Positions 61,851-64,000 of a DNA stretch of 64,000 nucleotides are shown piece after piece. The stretch spans positions 1,494,015 through 1,558,014 of the forward strand of contig NC_066855.1 of assembly GCF_001640805.2 (NCBI RefSeq). The letters are read 5' to 3'. Every line of letters starts with the position of its first letter. The stretch's first letter is position 1. The notes beneath the pieces are model-generated. The model made no database searches and was not told the DNA's origin. It saw only the letters and a list, made by a program, of their open reading frames with translations. The stretch is from Lates calcarifer. Taxonomy: Eukaryota > Chordata > Actinopteri > Centropomidae. The translations under genes were made by a program, and so were the position numbers.

Positions 61851-63388
61851 GTGAAGAGAAGCAGCTGGTGTCACCGAGGCTGTTTGCAAAATCACATGCT
61901 ATTTGCGATCTAGCGCGCTATATTTACCCTCAGAGTGTTTGAATTCCTCAGGGTGAAGTGTCTGCTCTGTGTGGTGCACTCAGAAATTCCCACAGTGGAA
62001 CCAAAAACATTCCCTCAGTGAAAATGGGATTGTTAAAGACAGGGTGAATCGATATTGCAGCATCACGGTGATCAGCCCAGCCTAGCAGGCTGTGTCTGCC
62101 TCCCTGTGCATGGATCTGTTCACCAGCTTAAAGTTTATGTGTTGTCTGTTGCTCAGTCACTTTACACGAATAACAAAGTTATAAAAAACCTGTGGCTGAA
62201 GCTCAGAGAAAAGAAGAAAAATCCACATTCTGCACATAGTTGTGCATCTGTAGCAGCAGTAACTCTGCAGACAGCAGAGTGAGATCAGGACCACAGCTCA
62301 TACTGGGTCCAGTACAAACACAAGTACAGAGTAAAGGAATCCAGTCTGAGTTTATTTAGCAGGAAGATGGTGTTTAACTTAGTTTTCTGCTCAAACAGTC
62401 AAACAGTCAAAAGATCCAATAAAGAGAGAGAAACTACTGAAATTAAAATTAGCCATCTGATGTCACGCTGTACTGTCCAGTCTGAATTCTAATCTCACAC
62501 CATCTACAGCCCACTAACTTATACAGAGTAAAGTGGAAAATAAATATATGTGATGGCGTCTCTGAGTCAGACGTCCTGGGCTGATTTTGGTTCCCGCTGC
62601 AGCTCTGTATCTCTCAAACATGTTGACTGAAACAGACTCATTCTTTTACATCCTTTATCTGACGGTGAAAACCTCTGGCTTGTTCAGGTATAATTCAGTC
62701 TGGCCTGACATAATGAGGGAAAAAAATCTTTGAGTGCATCATATAATTATCCTCTGTGGCGGAGTTCTGCTCCTCACAGTGAAAGTGCTGTGTATAATGT
62801 GAGTGTTGGGGGAAAAACACAGGTTTTGTGTGTCCTGTGTATAAAGCGGTGGAATGTCTCGTGTTTGTGAAATGATCATTGCTATAATTAACATAACACA
62901 GTGAGAACTTGGCTCCTCCTGTGAGTTTGATGAGGAATGTTTGCGTCCCTGTCCTCCTTCCTTCATATCGCCCAATTACCTCATCAGTCATCTGATATTA
63001 TCATGATCACAGCGCCTGAGCAGGGTGTGGGATCAATAGTCTGGATAGAAAAAAGACATTGACTGCAGCTGCATTATACTCTGTCATTATACTGTCACAA
63101 TTACAGTATGTACCATCATGACAGCAGTTTTCATCATAATTTGAATTGATTTCATGAAAGAGAAGAAAGATAAAGAAGTTGGATTTGTCGTGTATTGAGG
63201 CTTAAGTAATGTATTTGTGTATGCAGACAGCTTATTGGCTATTCAGAGGCGGATACGGATGGTTAAGCATGATCAAAAAGGCATGAACATGGTAACTGCC
63301 ATGCAATAATCCAGAGCAGTTAGCGTGCTGTAGTGGCCCCTCAGGGAACAGTCATGCATGGTGATGACTTGTCTGTACTTTTCCTCAG

Positions 63389-63463
63389 TGATGAGGTCAG
63401 AGCGAGGTTACGAGCTAAATTGTCTGGAGAGAAGATTGTACAGTTTGTTCAGATTCTGAGCAG
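63389..63463 (+). other. Candidate coding exon 2 of an unidentified gene at the right edge
   Basis: The acceptor TACTTTTCCTCAG|T and donor GAGCAG|GTAAAG flank 75 bases. Exactly one frame is open, reading DEVRARLRAKLSGEKIVQ then FVQILSR, with a charged, helical look. The leading base completes the split codon left by 61760-61850 (AG+T). A gene continuing past the window on the plus strand would explain it. It is not recognised. Confidence 0.4.
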
Positions 63464-64000
63464 GTAAAGGAGGACGGATCACTCATGTACAGTCTTTGTA
63501 CGTGCAGTTTGTGCTGCTCTTTGAACTCTGCATTCATGTTTGTGTGTTTGCTGATGTTTACTTTAGCACAGAAAATCCACAAAAACTGTATTCTAGAGAG
63601 AATTTATCAGGCAAAAGATCATTCATATGAGGAAATGTATGTGTGTTTTTGTTAATATGAGCGTACAACGAGTGCATTTCAGTATCTTAATATCTGATGA
63701 ATGATTATAAGAGCTTCACTCTGTGGCAGTCATCATGTCAGCTGTCTACCAAGATAGCTTGGTAGAGACAACAACACACAACAACACAGTGGGCTGCATA
63801 TGAAATCACTCACTGGTTCACTTCTTCTTTAATCTCTATGTAACAGACACTATCATCATCATTTAGAATGTGGACACTCAAATAAAATGGCAGAGGGTGA
63901 ATGTAGAGAACCAGACAGTGAACAGGGATTGATGTCAGATTTCAGACGCATTACAGGGGAAGAATTAGTTTATGAACGTGCTTCTGTGGATAATAGCAAA

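Larger units (their letters stand above)
49711..63388. other. Gene-poor interval right of uts2r
   Basis: Apart from the features listed separately (microsatellite, MITE fragment, Tc1 relic, two candidate exons) nothing with gene-like structure was found. A GC-rich stretch directly upstream of uts2r (49711-49880) is its likely promoter or 5' UTR. An AGCTTGTT-type short tandem run occurs at 58335-58365. The open frame of 113 codons at 59675-60016 has no recognisable family. Confidence 0.5.

Overview
The window looks like a single-copy autosomal segment of a teleost fish genome, probably a percomorph (inference). Its genes are split by short GT-AG introns. It carries fish-type repeats: a degenerate Tc1-like transposon, a tRNA-derived SINE, LINE tails and a palindromic MITE family with an internal TTAGCTTAGC signature. 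Most of the sequence does not code for protein. Gene structures were built by joining open segments at splice sites and comparing them with protein families recalled from memory.

Layout. (1) 1-9.1 kb holds a tandem cluster of small immunoglobulin-domain genes, all on the minus strand. Copy A is only its first coding codons plus a 5' exon, copy B is broken, copy C is intact but has a different last exon, and copy D is intact and membrane-anchored. (2) 10.9-15.7 kb: narf, minus strand, 11 coding exons, 460 aa. (3) 16.2-18.2 kb: cybc1, plus strand, 200 aa. (4) 19.2-22.6 kb: hexd, minus strand, 11 coding exons, 480 aa. (5) 22.95-41.7 kb: ogfod3, plus strand, nine exons; exon 2 carries two one-base frame breaks. 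Its last intron (9.5 kb) holds most of the repeats. (6) 48.6-49.7 kb: uts2r, minus strand, intronless, 361 aa. (7) 49.7-64 kb: mostly gene-poor, with a Tc1 relic and two phase-compatible candidate exons near the right edge.

The order narf-cybc1-hexd-ogfod3-uts2r matches the human 17q25.3 order as I recall it, which supports every gene name. hexd and ogfod3 are divergent and share a short CCAAT-rich interval. narf and cybc1 are divergent around a CpG-rich stretch with an NRF1-like site. cybc1 and hexd converge. The genes do not form one pathway: narf is an iron-sulfur hydrogenase-like protein, cybc1 a chaperone for phagocyte NADPH oxidase, hexd a hexosaminidase, ogfod3 a membrane 2-oxoglutarate oxygenase and uts2r the urotensin II receptor.

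The least explained part is the Ig cluster. It has a six-cysteine Ig exon, recurrent 5' noncoding exons, a kappaB-plus-TATA promoter in front of copy D and different last exons. I do not recognise the family.
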